From Kiloniellaceae bacterium (lineage in GTDB: Bacteria; Pseudomonadota; Alphaproteobacteria; Kiloniellales; J153), in the NCBI GenBank assembly GCA_021776115.1, contig JAJFGN010000070.1, positions 62,001 through 126,000 on the forward strand: 64,000 bases of DNA, written 5' to 3'. The notes under the pieces are model-generated. The model was not told the origin of the DNA and did not search any database. It saw only the letters and a list, made by a program, of their open reading frames with translations. Positions within the stretch are counted from its first letter, which is position 1. Each line of letters starts with the position of its first letter. A program made the translations under genes and the position numbers. Of the stretch, positions 32,745 to 44,174 are shown in pieces.

Positions 32745-34436
32745 ATGGCAAATATAGCGACACCGTCGGCGGGCGCCGGCGACGACGCCATCGAGCCTAC
32801 ACTCCGTGGACGAACCGAAATCGCACGGCCTTATGGCCTGACGACACAGATCCGCCTGCTGGCCGGCTTGCTGGTGTTCAGCTTGGCGCTGACACTGGCG
32901 CTTCTGTTCTGGTCAGCCAAGAGCCAGGATAAGATCGCGGTCGAAGACTCTCGCCATCTTACCAGCACCGCGCTGAGCGTGCAGCTCAGTAACCTGAAAA
33001 AAATCCTGACCGATTACACCTACTGGGACGAGGCCTATCAGAAAACGGTCGAGACCGTCGATCCCGACTTTTTCGATGAGAACTTTGGCTCCGGCGATTA
33101 TCTCCGGGATACCTTCGGTATTACCGCCAGCTTCGTTATCGGGCCGGACAATCGGATCCTACGCCTGATGCTGGACTCGGCGATCGTCGAGGACGCGCAG
33201 GCCCAGAATTTCGCCAGCCAGGTGGAAGGCGGCCTCGGTCAGCTCATCGAAGCGGCGCGCCGCACGGTCGACGGCGAGTTCCAGGCGGCGGGCGGCTTGG
33301 TCAAGATGGCGGGCCAGTTGTACTTCGTGGCGGTCCGGGCCATCCATCCTCATACCGAAGACTTGCTGGCAAAGGCCGCGATCACGCCAGCCAACGCCCA
33401 TGTCGCCGCCTTCATGCGGCCGCTCGACGAAGAATTGCTGGACACCCTCGCGACCGATTTCGGTCTGAGAAATCTCCACCACGTTGCCGATTTCGACCTA
33501 CCCAAGGGCCTGGCACAGCCACTCTATAGCGCGGATGACCAGCCCCTTGGCGCCTTGACGTGGCAGATCGATCTGCCTAGCCGCGATGTGCTTTACGTTG
33601 TCTTGCCCGCCTTGTTGGCTGTCGTCTTATGCGTTGGCTTGCTGAGCTGGTATGTTCTGAATAGCTTGCGCCGCGGCCAAATGGTTTTGTGGCATGCGAT
33701 GCAACGGGCGCAATCGGCCGACCAGACCAAGACCGAGTTCCTGGCCAACATGAGCCACGAATTGCGCACCCCGCTGAACGCGATCATCGGGTTTTCGGAG
33801 ATGATACGAAGCGAAGCCTTCGGTTCGCTGGGCAATGAACGTTATGCCGAGTACAACGCCAACATCCACGACAGTGGCCGGCACCTCCTCGACATCATCG
33901 ACGATGTCCTGGAGCTGTCCAAGATCGAGGCTGGGAAGTTTGTTCTTCAGGAGACGGAAATCGCCGTGCCGGAAACGATCGAGTCGATTCGCCGGCTGAT
34001 CGCGCCACGAGCCGCCGACAAGAGAATTACAGTCGACGTTAAAGTCGCGCCAAATCTGCCGGCTTTGTACGCTGACGAACACGCGCTAAAGCAAATCCTG
34101 CTCAATCTTCTTTCCAATGCCGTCAAGTTCACGCCTAGCGGCGGTCGCGTCGTCGTGGAGGCGGCTCACGACACCGAGGGACCGCTTCGGCTGAGTGTCT
34201 CGGACACCGGCGTTGGAATACCCAAGGAACAAATATCTTTTTTAATGGAGCCCTTCCATCAAGTCGCGGGGCCGCTGATCGCGTCGGAAGGTGGCGCTGG
34301 CTTGGGGCTGCCTTTGATAGCTTCGTTGGCCGCCCTCCATGGTGCCGCCCTCCGCGTTGAGAGCGAGGTCGGCAAGGGAACCGCTGTCTTTGTCGATTTT
34401 CCTCCCGGCCGGGTTGCTTTGCCGAAAGCGGCCTGA
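32745..34436 (+). CDS. CHASE4-type sensor histidine kinase
   Basis: 563 residues. First membrane helix about 37-57 (IRLLAGLLVFSLALTLALLF), a periplasmic sensor with the CHASE4 hallmark LTDYTYWDEAYQ, a second helix about 283-303 (LYVVLPALLAVVLCVGLLSW), then HisKA with SHELRTPLNAIIGFSEMI (His338) and an ATPase domain with LLNLLSNAVKFTPSGG, DTGVGIP and GGAGLGLPL. It has no adjacent response regulator, so it is an orphan kinase. It stands between a decayed acnA leader and acnA itself. The ligand is unknown. ATG 32745 has only a weak ribosome site. Confidence 0.88.
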   Translation: MANIATPSAGAGDDAIEPTLRGRTEIARPYGLTTQIRLLAGLLVFSLALTLALLFWSAKSQDKIAVEDSRHLTSTALSVQLSNLKKILTDYTYWDEAYQKTVETVDPDFFDENFGSGDYLRDTFGITASFVIGPDNRILRLMLDSAIVEDAQAQNFASQVEGGLGQLIEAARRTVDGEFQAAGGLVKMAGQLYFVAVRAIHPHTEDLLAKAAITPANAHVAAFMRPLDEELLDTLATDFGLRNLHHVADFDLPKGLAQPLYSADDQPLGALTWQIDLPSRDVLYVVLPALLAVVLCVGLLSWYVLNSLRRGQMVLWHAMQRAQSADQTKTEFLANMSHELRTPLNAIIGFSEMIRSEAFGSLGNERYAEYNANIHDSGRHLLDIIDDVLELSKIEAGKFVLQETEIAVPETIESIRRLIAPRAADKRITVDVKVAPNLPALYADEHALKQILLNLLSNAVKFTPSGGRVVVEAAHDTEGPLRLSVSDTGVGIPKEQISFLMEPFHQVAGPLIASEGGAGLGLPLIASLAALHGAALRVESEVGKGTAVFVDFPPGRVALPKAA

Positions 34437-34663
34437 AACGCCATGCCGCTACCGGCGGTCGTCAGCCCGGCTTGCGCCTGATCTTTCGCTTTGGGGGACC
34501 CGCGGAAGTGCAGATGGTCCCACGCCGGTGCCCGGCCCTTGGGCACGAATTAGATAGATCCGCCAAGCGCCGTGGCCCCTGGACAGGCTTCGGGAGTATG
34601 GTAAATGCTACACCGCACGCGTACTGCGTATCCGCCACCCCGAATTCGTAAAGGCCGTCAAGC

Positions 34664-37336
<2,673 letters not shown>

Positions 37337-37405
37337 TAGGACGGTGTTCCGGTGGTTCGGGTCAGTCCTGGGTGTTTTCGTCCCACCTCATAGCCGGGCT
37401 GCCCA

Positions 37406-37957
37406 TCATAGTAGGACGCGGGTCTGGCAGGCGTGCGGGGAGGGCCGCCACGCTTTGGCAAGGCGTTCACCTTCGGCGCGTTCGGCCGGGGTGAGGTGTT
37501 CCCGGGTCGTTGAGAGTAATCTTGCAATGTATCGTTTGTCGTTGTCATAGCCAGCAAATCTCTCCGCCAAGAGATACCACTTGTAGGACGTTGCCGGATC
37601 CTTCTCGCAGTCGTCGCTACACCAATAGTTGGTTCCATATTCGCGGCTGCCATACATATCACCGAGCGAAAACTGCGCGCGTGGTTGCCCTTGGTTGGCA
37701 GCTATCCGCCACCAAGATATAGCTGTCTCCAAGTTGACTTCTACGGCGCGCCCTTCGATGTAGAGAGTGCCCATGCGAAAGGCGGCATCGCAGTCTCCGG
37801 CCTCCGCCATTGGTTGCCAAAGCTCCTTCGCAGTTACGTAATCACCTCGGTCATAGAACCGGACGCCACGCACATAATTGTCACTGGGATCGTAATAGGT
37901 TCCACAAGCGCCAAGAAATGCAACCGTAAGCAAGATGAAAAGCCGGACGGCACTCAT
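37406..37957 (-). CDS. Sel1/TPR-repeat lipoprotein
   Basis: 183 residues from ATG 37957, overlapping the upstream gene stop as ATGA. Signal peptide MSAVRLFILLTVAFLGAC with lipobox LGAC. The mature part carries Sel1-like helical repeats: GVRFYDRGDYVTAKELWQPMAEAG, DAAFRMGTLYIEGRAVEVNLETAISWWRIAANQG, PRAQFSLGDMYGS and ATSYKWYLLAERFAG. Two cysteines (WCSDDC) lie in an insertion before the last repeat. Sel1 proteins are scaffolds for protein contacts in the envelope. Sequence is AT-richer than the neighbours and is coupled to a second lipoprotein gene. Confidence 0.8.
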   Translation of the reverse strand: MSAVRLFILLTVAFLGACGTYYDPSDNYVRGVRFYDRGDYVTAKELWQPMAEAGDCDAAFRMGTLYIEGRAVEVNLETAISWWRIAANQGQPRAQFSLGDMYGSREYGTNYWCSDDCEKDPATSYKWYLLAERFAGYDNDKRYIARLLSTTREHLTPAERAEGERLAKAWRPSPHACQTRVLL

Positions 37958-38754
37958 TGCCAATCCACCAACTTGATGACCAGATCACCACCGTGCCATC
38001 GACGCAATACTATCCATCCGAGTGAGGTAGAAAAATACAAATCCAATAAGAATTCCGTGGAATTTTCTAAGATTTGTTTTTGGCGAATTATGAAGACTTC
38101 ACCCACATCTTTACCGTTGCCCAGCCGGTATGAATCAAGGTGCTCAACAACTTCGTATTGCCCGTCCAATGATCGCTCTCGGTCAGATATTCCAGCGGCT
38201 GGATTGCCCCAACTACCATCGTCATTTTTCAGAAGCTCACGATATGAATATGACTGCTTATTTCCGACGGCGAGCGGGAACATTTGGCCGGAAACATTTG
38301 TTACCTCGACGATCTCGGTCCGCGAAACGGAATCTCCAATATTTGGGCATCGTGGGGATGAAATATGGCTGGTCATCAGAAAATCCATTATGCCTGCCAG
38401 CGTCACAGCTTTCGTAGCCGTCTCCGGGTTGCACCGTATGTTTCTAACAGCGTCACTAATAATCAATGAGTAGCCGTTCACTGTTTCGATGACCTGCGTT
38501 GAAATTTGCTCGTATACCGTTCCGGTCGCCTCATCGACGAGTATTGTGTTCGCGATCCTGAACCCCGGAACCGGGGCATCCCCGGCGTCCGGAAAGCGCG
38601 CCTCGGGGCGCAGGCCGGCGAGTGTGGGATCGTCGCGGAATATAGGTTTGCGGGCTTCGTGGCCGTCAAACGGGTCATTCACCGAGCATCCCTGGATCAG
38701 AAACGCCAAGAGGAGCCAGACAATATTTGTCCGCTTCAAAGGTAATGCCGTCAT
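37954..38754 (-). CDS. Hypothetical lipoprotein
   Basis: 266 residues from ATG 38754 (MTALPLKRTNIVWLLLAFLI), with lipobox IQGC; the frame is open to 38823. No family is recognised. The mature protein has three cysteines and a beta-rich look (TGTVYEQISTQVIETVNGYSLI, FLLDLYFSTSLGWIVLRRW). Base composition is markedly lower in G+C than the window: positions 38041-38100 have 19 G+C of 60. Stop overlaps the next lipoprotein start, so the two are one unit, perhaps recently acquired. Confidence 0.65.
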   Translation of the reverse strand: MTALPLKRTNIVWLLLAFLIQGCSVNDPFDGHEARKPIFRDDPTLAGLRPEARFPDAGDAPVPGFRIANTILVDEATGTVYEQISTQVIETVNGYSLIISDAVRNIRCNPETATKAVTLAGIMDFLMTSHISSPRCPNIGDSVSRTEIVEVTNVSGQMFPLAVGNKQSYSYRELLKNDDGSWGNPAAGISDRERSLDGQYEVVEHLDSYRLGNGKDVGEVFIIRQKQILENSTEFLLDLYFSTSLGWIVLRRWHGGDLVIKLVDWQ

Positions 38755-38818
38755 GGCCGTCTCCTCCCGCCAGGAGAATCGATCAGAACGAGGCATGATG
38801 CATGGTGCTTCTTCAGGA

Positions 38819-38842
38819 GGCAACGCCCCTCCGGACGTTGCC
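38819..38842 (-). terminator. Stem-loop after the ketopantoate-reductase-like gene
   Basis: GGCAACG (38819-38825) and CGTTGCC (38836-38842) form a 7-base stem with a 10-base loop, about 85 bases after the stop of the reductase gene on the minus strand. No clear T-run. It also marks the edge of the AT-rich lipoprotein island. Confidence 0.4.
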
Positions 38843-38927
38843 CGCGCAGATCGTGCAGGGCCGAATCAGGCCGCAACCTCTCCTTAGAACGCGGGGTTGG
38901 GGAAAGACGGCGCGGGGTTGCCGCCCC

Positions 38928-39938
38928 TCACGCCGCGTCGCCGAGTTTCACGCCCCCGCCTTCGAGCAGCATGGTCTTGTTGAGCAGCTTGACGCAGGCA
39001 TAGACTGCGGCGATCGACGGTGCCGGCGTTTCGGTGATGCGGCCGAGTTCCAGCACCGCGCCGACGATGGCCTCGATCTCGAGCGAACGGCCGAGTTCCA
39101 CGTCTTGCAGCATCGAGGTCTTGTGCGCGCCGACGCCTTCCGCGCCTTCGATGCGTTTTTCGATCGTGTGGCGGAAGGCGATCCCTAGCTTGCCGGCGAT
39201 GTCCTGCGCCTCCTGCATCATGGTCGCCGCTAACTTCCGGGTTTCGGGAAACTGGTAGATCGCGGCCAGCGTTGCGTGGGTCAAGGCGCTGATCGGATTG
39301 AACGACAGATTGCCCCAGGCCTTGAGCCAGATCTCCGAACGTATGTTGTCGAGGATGCGCGAGCGGAACCCGGCCTTGACCAGCACGTCATAGAGCCGCT
39401 GGACCCGCTCGGTTTCGCTCCCGTCCAGTTCGCCTATGGGGAAGCGGTCGCCCTCGACATGGTGGATGACGCCCGGTTCCGGCACGTCGGCGGCGGGATA
39501 AACGACACAGCCGATGAGGCGCGCGGCGTCGATGTTCTTCGCCAGAACGCCGCTCGGGTCGAGGGAGTCCAGACGCTGGCCGTCGTGGGGCCCGCCGTGG
39601 CGCTGGAAATACCACCAGGGTATACCGTTCTGCACCGTGACGATCATGGTCCCCGCGCCCAGGAGCGAGGGCACCTTGGGCGCGATCGATTCCAGGTAGT
39701 GCGCCTTGAGCGCCAGGATCACCAGGTCCTGCGGATCGATTTCCTCGAAGCTGTCGGTGGCGGCGATATTTTTTACGACGTGCTCGCTGCCATCCTGCCA
39801 GATTAATTTCAGACCGTTCTTCTTAATCGCGGCCAGGTGCGCGCCCTGGTCGATGACGGTGACCTCTTCGTCCGCCAGCGCGAATTTCGCCGCCATCAGG
39901 CCGCCGATGGCGCCGGCGCCTACAACACAAATCTTCAT
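38928..39938 (-). CDS. Ketopantoate reductase-family dehydrogenase
   Basis: 336 residues from ATG 39938 (MKICVVGAGAIGGLMAAKFA); SD-like GGGAGGAGACC lies just upstream. N-terminal Rossmann fold with GAGAIGG (8-14), the ALKAHYLESIAPKVPSLLG segment and TVQNGIPWWYFQ, then the C-terminal helical domain with WLKAWGNLSFNPISALTHATLA and the KTSMLQDVELGRSLEIEAIVGAVLELG motif. This matches the PanE/ApbA superfamily. Since a separate panE cannot be judged here and the length is above the ~300 of PanE, it may act on another 2-oxoacid. The neighbour FAH-family gene suggests a catabolic role. Confidence 0.82.
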   Translation of the reverse strand: MKICVVGAGAIGGLMAAKFALADEEVTVIDQGAHLAAIKKNGLKLIWQDGSEHVVKNIAATDSFEEIDPQDLVILALKAHYLESIAPKVPSLLGAGTMIVTVQNGIPWWYFQRHGGPHDGQRLDSLDPSGVLAKNIDAARLIGCVVYPAADVPEPGVIHHVEGDRFPIGELDGSETERVQRLYDVLVKAGFRSRILDNIRSEIWLKAWGNLSFNPISALTHATLAAIYQFPETRKLAATMMQEAQDIAGKLGIAFRHTIEKRIEGAEGVGAHKTSMLQDVELGRSLEIEAIVGAVLELGRITETPAPSIAAVYACVKLLNKTMLLEGGGVKLGDAA

Positions 39939-39973
39939 GGTCTCCTCCCGTCCGTATTGGCTCGCGCTCCGCT

Positions 39974-40747
39974 CTATTGCTCGAAGACGTTGCTGAGCGT
40001 GCCGATCCCTTCGATGCTCACCTCGACCGTGTTGCGCGCTTCCTTCATGGACCCGACGCCGAGCGAGGTACCGCAGCAAATGACGTCGCCCGGCATCAGT
40101 GTCATGTCATGCGAGAGCAGGCTGACGATGCGGCGCGGCGGGATGATCATATCGCTCAATGGATAGTTCTGCCGCTCGGTGCCGTTCAGGACCGTTCGCA
40201 CGGAAAGCTGCTCAGGATTTACCTCGGTCGCGATCGCCGGGCCGAAGACGCCGAAGCCATCGAAGCTTTTGGACCGCGTCCACTGGGCGAAAGTGGCATC
40301 CTCGCCGATGAGCTTGGCGGCGGTCACATCATTGATACATGTATAGCCGAAAATACATACGCCAGCGTCTTTTTCCGATACATCCTTGCACACTTTTCCT
40401 ATGACGATTCCCAGCTCACCCTCATAGACCACGGGCCCGTCGTAGCTTCGCGGCCGCCGGATCGTCTCCCCGGTGCCGAGGAAAGAGCTGCTGGCCTTGA
40501 GGAAATAGAGCGGAGACTTGGGCTCCGGCTTCTCCATCTTCGCGGCCAGGGCGTGGAAGTTGTTCCACAGCGCGATCATCTTGCCCGGCTCGCAAGGCGT
40601 CAAAATCTTGACCTCGTTCAAGGGCAGCAGGCGCGGCGTCTCAACGGGTTTGGCGAACATCTCACCCTCGTAAATCCGAACCGCGTCGCCTTCCAGCGTG
40701 CCGAACCCAGTTTCATCCTGGTGTGTGTAGCGAACCCAAAGTGGCAT
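39974..40747 (-). CDS. Fumarylacetoacetate hydrolase-family protein
   Basis: 257 residues. Features: PGKMIALWNNFHALAAK, PLYFLKASSSFLGTGETIRRP, the metal-binding E-x-E as VVYEGELGIVIGK, the FGYTCINDVTA segment and KSFDGFGVFGPAI, ending MLMPGDVICCGTSLGVG. This is the FAH C-terminal fold (hydrolases, decarboxylases and isomerases of beta-diketo acids, Mg-dependent). Its start codon is 3 bases after a GGTATTACC palindromic 9-mer that overlaps the place of the ribosome site. It is followed 35 bases later by the ketopantoate-reductase-like gene; the two are probably one operon. Confidence 0.87.
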   Translation of the reverse strand: MPLWVRYTHQDETGFGTLEGDAVRIYEGEMFAKPVETPRLLPLNEVKILTPCEPGKMIALWNNFHALAAKMEKPEPKSPLYFLKASSSFLGTGETIRRPRSYDGPVVYEGELGIVIGKVCKDVSEKDAGVCIFGYTCINDVTAAKLIGEDATFAQWTRSKSFDGFGVFGPAIATEVNPEQLSVRTVLNGTERQNYPLSDMIIPPRRIVSLLSHDMTLMPGDVICCGTSLGVGSMKEARNTVEVSIEGIGTLSNVFEQ

Positions 40748-40911
40748 GGTGGTAATACCAATTTCGATTGGAAAGCCCGAAGGTTAACGCCCGAGGCGTT
40801 TCCGGTCCAGAGGCTAAATGCGCGCGCATGTCACCTGGGCGTGACCGGGCGCGCGTTTTGCCTTCGCGAAGACAGCCGCGGACGACACCCAATGGCGAAA
40901 AAGATTGCGTC

Positions 40912-42522
40912 TCAGGCCGCGGCGTAGATCCCGGCGGCTTTCACGTCCTCGCCGACATAGGCTTCGAATTGCTTGAAATTGGCTTCGAAGCGGCCGGAGA
41001 GGTCGCGGGCCGTTTGGTCGTAGGCGTTCTTGTCGGCCCATGTATTACGTGGGTCGAGAACCTCGCCCGGCACGTCCGGGCACGATTCTGGCATCGCCAC
41101 ACCGAAGTTCGGATGGGCCTTGGTCGGGACCTGAGCCAAGCGGCCATCGAGCGCGGCGCGCACGAGGGCGCGGGTGTGTTCGATGCGCATGCGCGCGCCG
41201 ACGCCGTAGGATCCGCCGCTCCAGCCGGTGTTGACCAGCCAGCAATTCGCGCCCGTACGCTCCATCTTCTCGCCCAGCAGCTTGGCGTACGCCGAGGGGT
41301 GGCGCGGCATGAAAGGGGCCCCGAAGCAGGTCGAGAAGGTCGCCTTGGGCTCATTGCCCAATCCCTTTTCGGTGCCCGCGACGCGCGCGGTATAGCCGGA
41401 CAGGAAATGGTACATGGCCTGGCTGGGGCTTAGCCGGCTGATCGGCGGCAGGACGCCAAAGGCGTCGGCGGTCAGCATGACGATGTTCTTGGGGTGCCCG
41501 CCGCGCCCGCTTTCGCTCACGTTCGGGATAAAGTCGATGGGGTAACTGGCGCGCGTGTTTTCGGTAAAGCGGTTGTCGTCGAGGTCGAGCTCGCCCGTCA
41601 CCTCGTTCATCGCGACGTTTTCCAGGATCGTTCCAAAGCGCCGCGTCGTGGCGTAGATCTCGGGCTCTGCCTTCTCCGAAAGGTGGATCACCTTGGCGTA
41701 GCAACCGCCCTCGAAATTGAACACACCGTTGTCCGACCAGCCGTGCTCGTCGTCGCCAATCAGATGTCGCGTGCTATCTGCGGACAGCGTCGTTTTGCCG
41801 GTGCCTGAAAGGCCGAAGAAGATCGCGGTATCGTCGGCGGGCCCGATGTTCGCCGAACAATGCATCGGCAAAACATTGCGCAAAGGCAGCATGTAATTCA
41901 GGACCGAGAAGATCGACTTCTTAATTTCCCCGGCGTAGCTGGTGCCACCCACCAGCACCAGGCGGCGGCCGAAGTGCACCACGATAAAGGTTTGGGAATT
42001 AGTGCCATCGCGCTCCGGGTCCGCATGCAGGTAGGGGGCATGCAGGACCGTGAAGCCGGGCGTGAAATCCTTTAGCCGATCGTGCCCAGGTTGAATGAAC
42101 ATGTTGGCCGCGAACATTGCGTGCCAGGCACTTTCGCTCACCACGCGTACGGGCAACCGGTAGTCGGGATCGGCGCCAGCGTAAAGATCCTGCACGAACA
42201 GATCGCGGTTCTGGAAATACGCCAGCACCTTGGCATGCAGGCGCTCGAAGCGTTCCTCGCTGGTCGCAACGTTAACGTCGCCCCACCAGATGTCGTCGGT
42301 GGTGGTCGGCTCATCGACGATGAACTTGTCGAGTGGAGAGCGTCCCGTGTGCTGGCCGGTATAGACGACCAGCGCGCCGCCGGGCGCCAGGCGGCCATGG
42401 CCGCCCTTGAGGGTGTGCTCGTACAGCGCCGGGGCGCTTAAGTTCCAATGGGCGGTCGCGGGATTCGCGATGCCATGACGCGCCAAGCCGTGCCGGCTGA
42501 CGACCGGTCCGATATCGCTCAC
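40912..42522 (-). CDS. pckA: Phosphoenolpyruvate carboxykinase (ATP)
   Basis: 536 residues from GTG 42522 (SDIGPVVSRHGL), chosen because AGGGAGGG stands 5 bases before it and the length then fits the family (about 530). The frame is open to 42798. P-loop GLSGTGKTTLSAD, kinase-2 like FFGLSG region, the substrate run HTGRSPLDKFIVDEP, KKSIFSVLNYMLP and GGTSYAGEIKKS are all present. It converts oxaloacetate to PEP in gluconeogenesis. In many Alphaproteobacteria pckA sits directly beside chvI/chvG; here three other genes stand between (42624-45395). Confidence 0.97.
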   Translation of the reverse strand: MSDIGPVVSRHGLARHGIANPATAHWNLSAPALYEHTLKGGHGRLAPGGALVVYTGQHTGRSPLDKFIVDEPTTTDDIWWGDVNVATSEERFERLHAKVLAYFQNRDLFVQDLYAGADPDYRLPVRVVSESAWHAMFAANMFIQPGHDRLKDFTPGFTVLHAPYLHADPERDGTNSQTFIVVHFGRRLVLVGGTSYAGEIKKSIFSVLNYMLPLRNVLPMHCSANIGPADDTAIFFGLSGTGKTTLSADSTRHLIGDDEHGWSDNGVFNFEGGCYAKVIHLSEKAEPEIYATTRRFGTILENVAMNEVTGELDLDDNRFTENTRASYPIDFIPNVSESGRGGHPKNIVMLTADAFGVLPPISRLSPSQAMYHFLSGYTARVAGTEKGLGNEPKATFSTCFGAPFMPRHPSAYAKLLGEKMERTGANCWLVNTGWSGGSYGVGARMRIEHTRALVRAALDGRLAQVPTKAHPNFGVAMPESCPDVPGEVLDPRNTWADKNAYDQTARDLSGRFEANFKQFEAYVGEDVKAAGIYAAA

Positions 42523-42623
42523 TCTTACCCTCCCTCTAGCCGGCTTATGGCCGGCCCCTAGTCTTTTCGCCATTTCCGGCACACTGGCATATCGGTACCT
42601 GGGCTGCCAAGCGCCAGGTACAG

Positions 42624-43106
42624 TTAATCCGAAGCAAGGCCCAGGACTTCGCCCGCGCTCAGCCAATGCACTTGACCAAAGCCGGCCACCAGATGGGCTC
42701 TCTCGACGCTCATGCGGTAGAGCTTGAAATCGCCGAAACCGGCATAGGTACGCGCACTTGGATGGCGCGCCAGAAACCGGCTCTTCAGACGGTCGCATTC
42801 ATCGCCCTCTTCGACCACGCTTACTTGGCCTAGAAGCGTCACGCGCGGTAACGCCAGCGGGTCCGACTCGCTTTGCCGGATGCCTGTATCCTCAAACAGG
42901 AGGGCGGCGCGCGGATCGGCTTTCAGGTTTTTCGCGTGATCGGCCAGATCGGACAGCAGCAAGACCGGGCTGTGGTTCGGATCGACACAAACCAGCACCA
43001 GCGAGACATAGGGCCACCCGCTTCCGTCGCGTACCAGGGCGGTGGCGAGCGCCGCTTGACCGGCGTCGCGCAGCAGCGCTCGGGTCTGGTCGGCCATTTT
43101 CTCCAT
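42624..43106 (-). CDS. Pyridoxamine 5'-phosphate oxidase-family (HugZ-like) protein
   Basis: 160 residues. The split-barrel FMN-binding pattern is visible: LLRDAGQAALATALVRDGSGWPYVSLVLVCVDPNHSPVLLLSDLADHAKNLKADPRAALLFEDTG, followed by LPRVTLLGQVSVVEE and YAGFGDFKLYRMSVERAHLVAGFGQVHWL. This resembles the N-terminal part of HugZ/HutZ-type haem-degrading proteins. The C-terminal DUF2470 domain of the longer type is absent. Between pckA and a GlxA-type regulator on the same strand; role unknown. A short inverted repeat (42595-42602 / 42614-42621) lies after its stop. Confidence 0.82.
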   Translation of the reverse strand: MEKMADQTRALLRDAGQAALATALVRDGSGWPYVSLVLVCVDPNHSPVLLLSDLADHAKNLKADPRAALLFEDTGIRQSESDPLALPRVTLLGQVSVVEEGDECDRLKSRFLARHPSARTYAGFGDFKLYRMSVERAHLVAGFGQVHWLSAGEVLGLASD

Positions 43107-43124
43107 GGCGCACGGCCTCTCGTC

Positions 43125-44120
43125 TTACTCGGCGGCCAGCGTGCCGCTCTGTGTCGGAGGTATCGCGCCGGTCTGACGCGTGCTTTTGGGGACTTGCTTG
43201 TACTGCTCCCGATAACACTTGGCGAAATGGGACGGCGACACGAAACCGCAGGCCAAAGCGACCTCCATGACCGGGAGCGAGCTTTCGTTCAGCAGACGAC
43301 GGGCCCGTTGCAGGCGCAATTGCAAATAATACCGCCGGGGGGTGCGCGCCAGGTACTTGCGGAACAGGCGCTCCATTTGGCGCGAAGATATGCCGCAACC
43401 CTCAGCCAGCTCGACGCAGGATAACGGTTCCTCCAGGTTTTCCTCCATCAGCGCTATGACCTCCAGGACCTTGGGATGCCCCAAGCCCAGGCGCACACGC
43501 AACGGCATGCGCTGGCGGTGATCGTCCTCACGGATGCGTTCATGCAGTAACTGCTCCGCGACCGCGATCGCCAGTTCGCGGCCGTGGTCGATTTCGATCA
43601 TGTGCAGCATCAGGTCGAGGGTCGCGGTCCCGCCGGAAGCGGTGAAACGGGTTCGGTCTATGCGGTAAAGCTCGGCGCCGACCTCGATATCGGGAAAGGT
43701 CTCGACAAAACCGGGTAGGCATTGCCAATGGATGGTACAGCGATATCCGGTCAGGAGACCAGCGCGGGCCAGAATAAATGCGCCGTCCGACAAGGCGCCG
43801 ACCCGCGCACCTTCGCGGGCCGCACGGCGCAGCCAAGCAAAGACAGCCTTGTCCTTGAAGAGGTGCGCGTCGAGGCCGCTGCATACGGCGATATCGTCGA
43901 ATCCCCCGGCGGCCTCGGTCGAGGCCTCGGCGACGACCTGCAGGCCGTTCGAAGCCGCGACCGGCCGGCCGTCGCGGGAGATCGCGCGCCAGCGGTACAA
44001 CTCTTGCCCACTCAATAGGTTGGCCGCGCGCAGCGGTTCGACCGCCGAGGTGAAGGCCAACATGGCGAACTTGGGGACGAGGAAGAACCCGAAAGTTCGC
44101 GGTGCGCGGATACGAGCCAT
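43125..44120 (-). CDS. GlxA-family transcriptional regulator (DJ-1/PfpI + AraC)
   Basis: 331 residues. Residues about 8-190 are an amidotransferase-like DJ-1/PfpI domain (FFLVPKFAMLAFTSAVEPLRAAN; ARVGALSDGAFILARAGLL, with SD in place of the nucleophile Cys, so non-catalytic as in this regulator class). Residues about 225-320 form an AraC HTH pair (LSCVELAEGCGISSRQMERLFRKYL, LPVMEVALACGFVSPSHFAKCYREQY). Relatives such as GbdR and CdhR control betaine and carnitine breakdown. It stands just downstream of a Rieske oxygenase gene, which is probably its target. Confidence 0.87.
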   Translation of the reverse strand: MARIRAPRTFGFFLVPKFAMLAFTSAVEPLRAANLLSGQELYRWRAISRDGRPVAASNGLQVVAEASTEAAGGFDDIAVCSGLDAHLFKDKAVFAWLRRAAREGARVGALSDGAFILARAGLLTGYRCTIHWQCLPGFVETFPDIEVGAELYRIDRTRFTASGGTATLDLMLHMIEIDHGRELAIAVAEQLLHERIREDDHRQRMPLRVRLGLGHPKVLEVIALMEENLEEPLSCVELAEGCGISSRQMERLFRKYLARTPRRYYLQLRLQRARRLLNESSLPVMEVALACGFVSPSHFAKCYREQYKQVPKSTRQTGAIPPTQSGTLAAE

Positions 44121-44174
44121 GCGGCCAGTCTATCCGACTTCGCACCGCTGGCCCAGGACCGGCGGGCCCGACGG

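Noticed and set aside
42595-42621. Short inverted repeat GTACCTGG / CCAGGTAC after the PPOX gene as terminator
   Set aside because: Eight-base arms without a T-run and directly before pckA; too weak to call a terminator.
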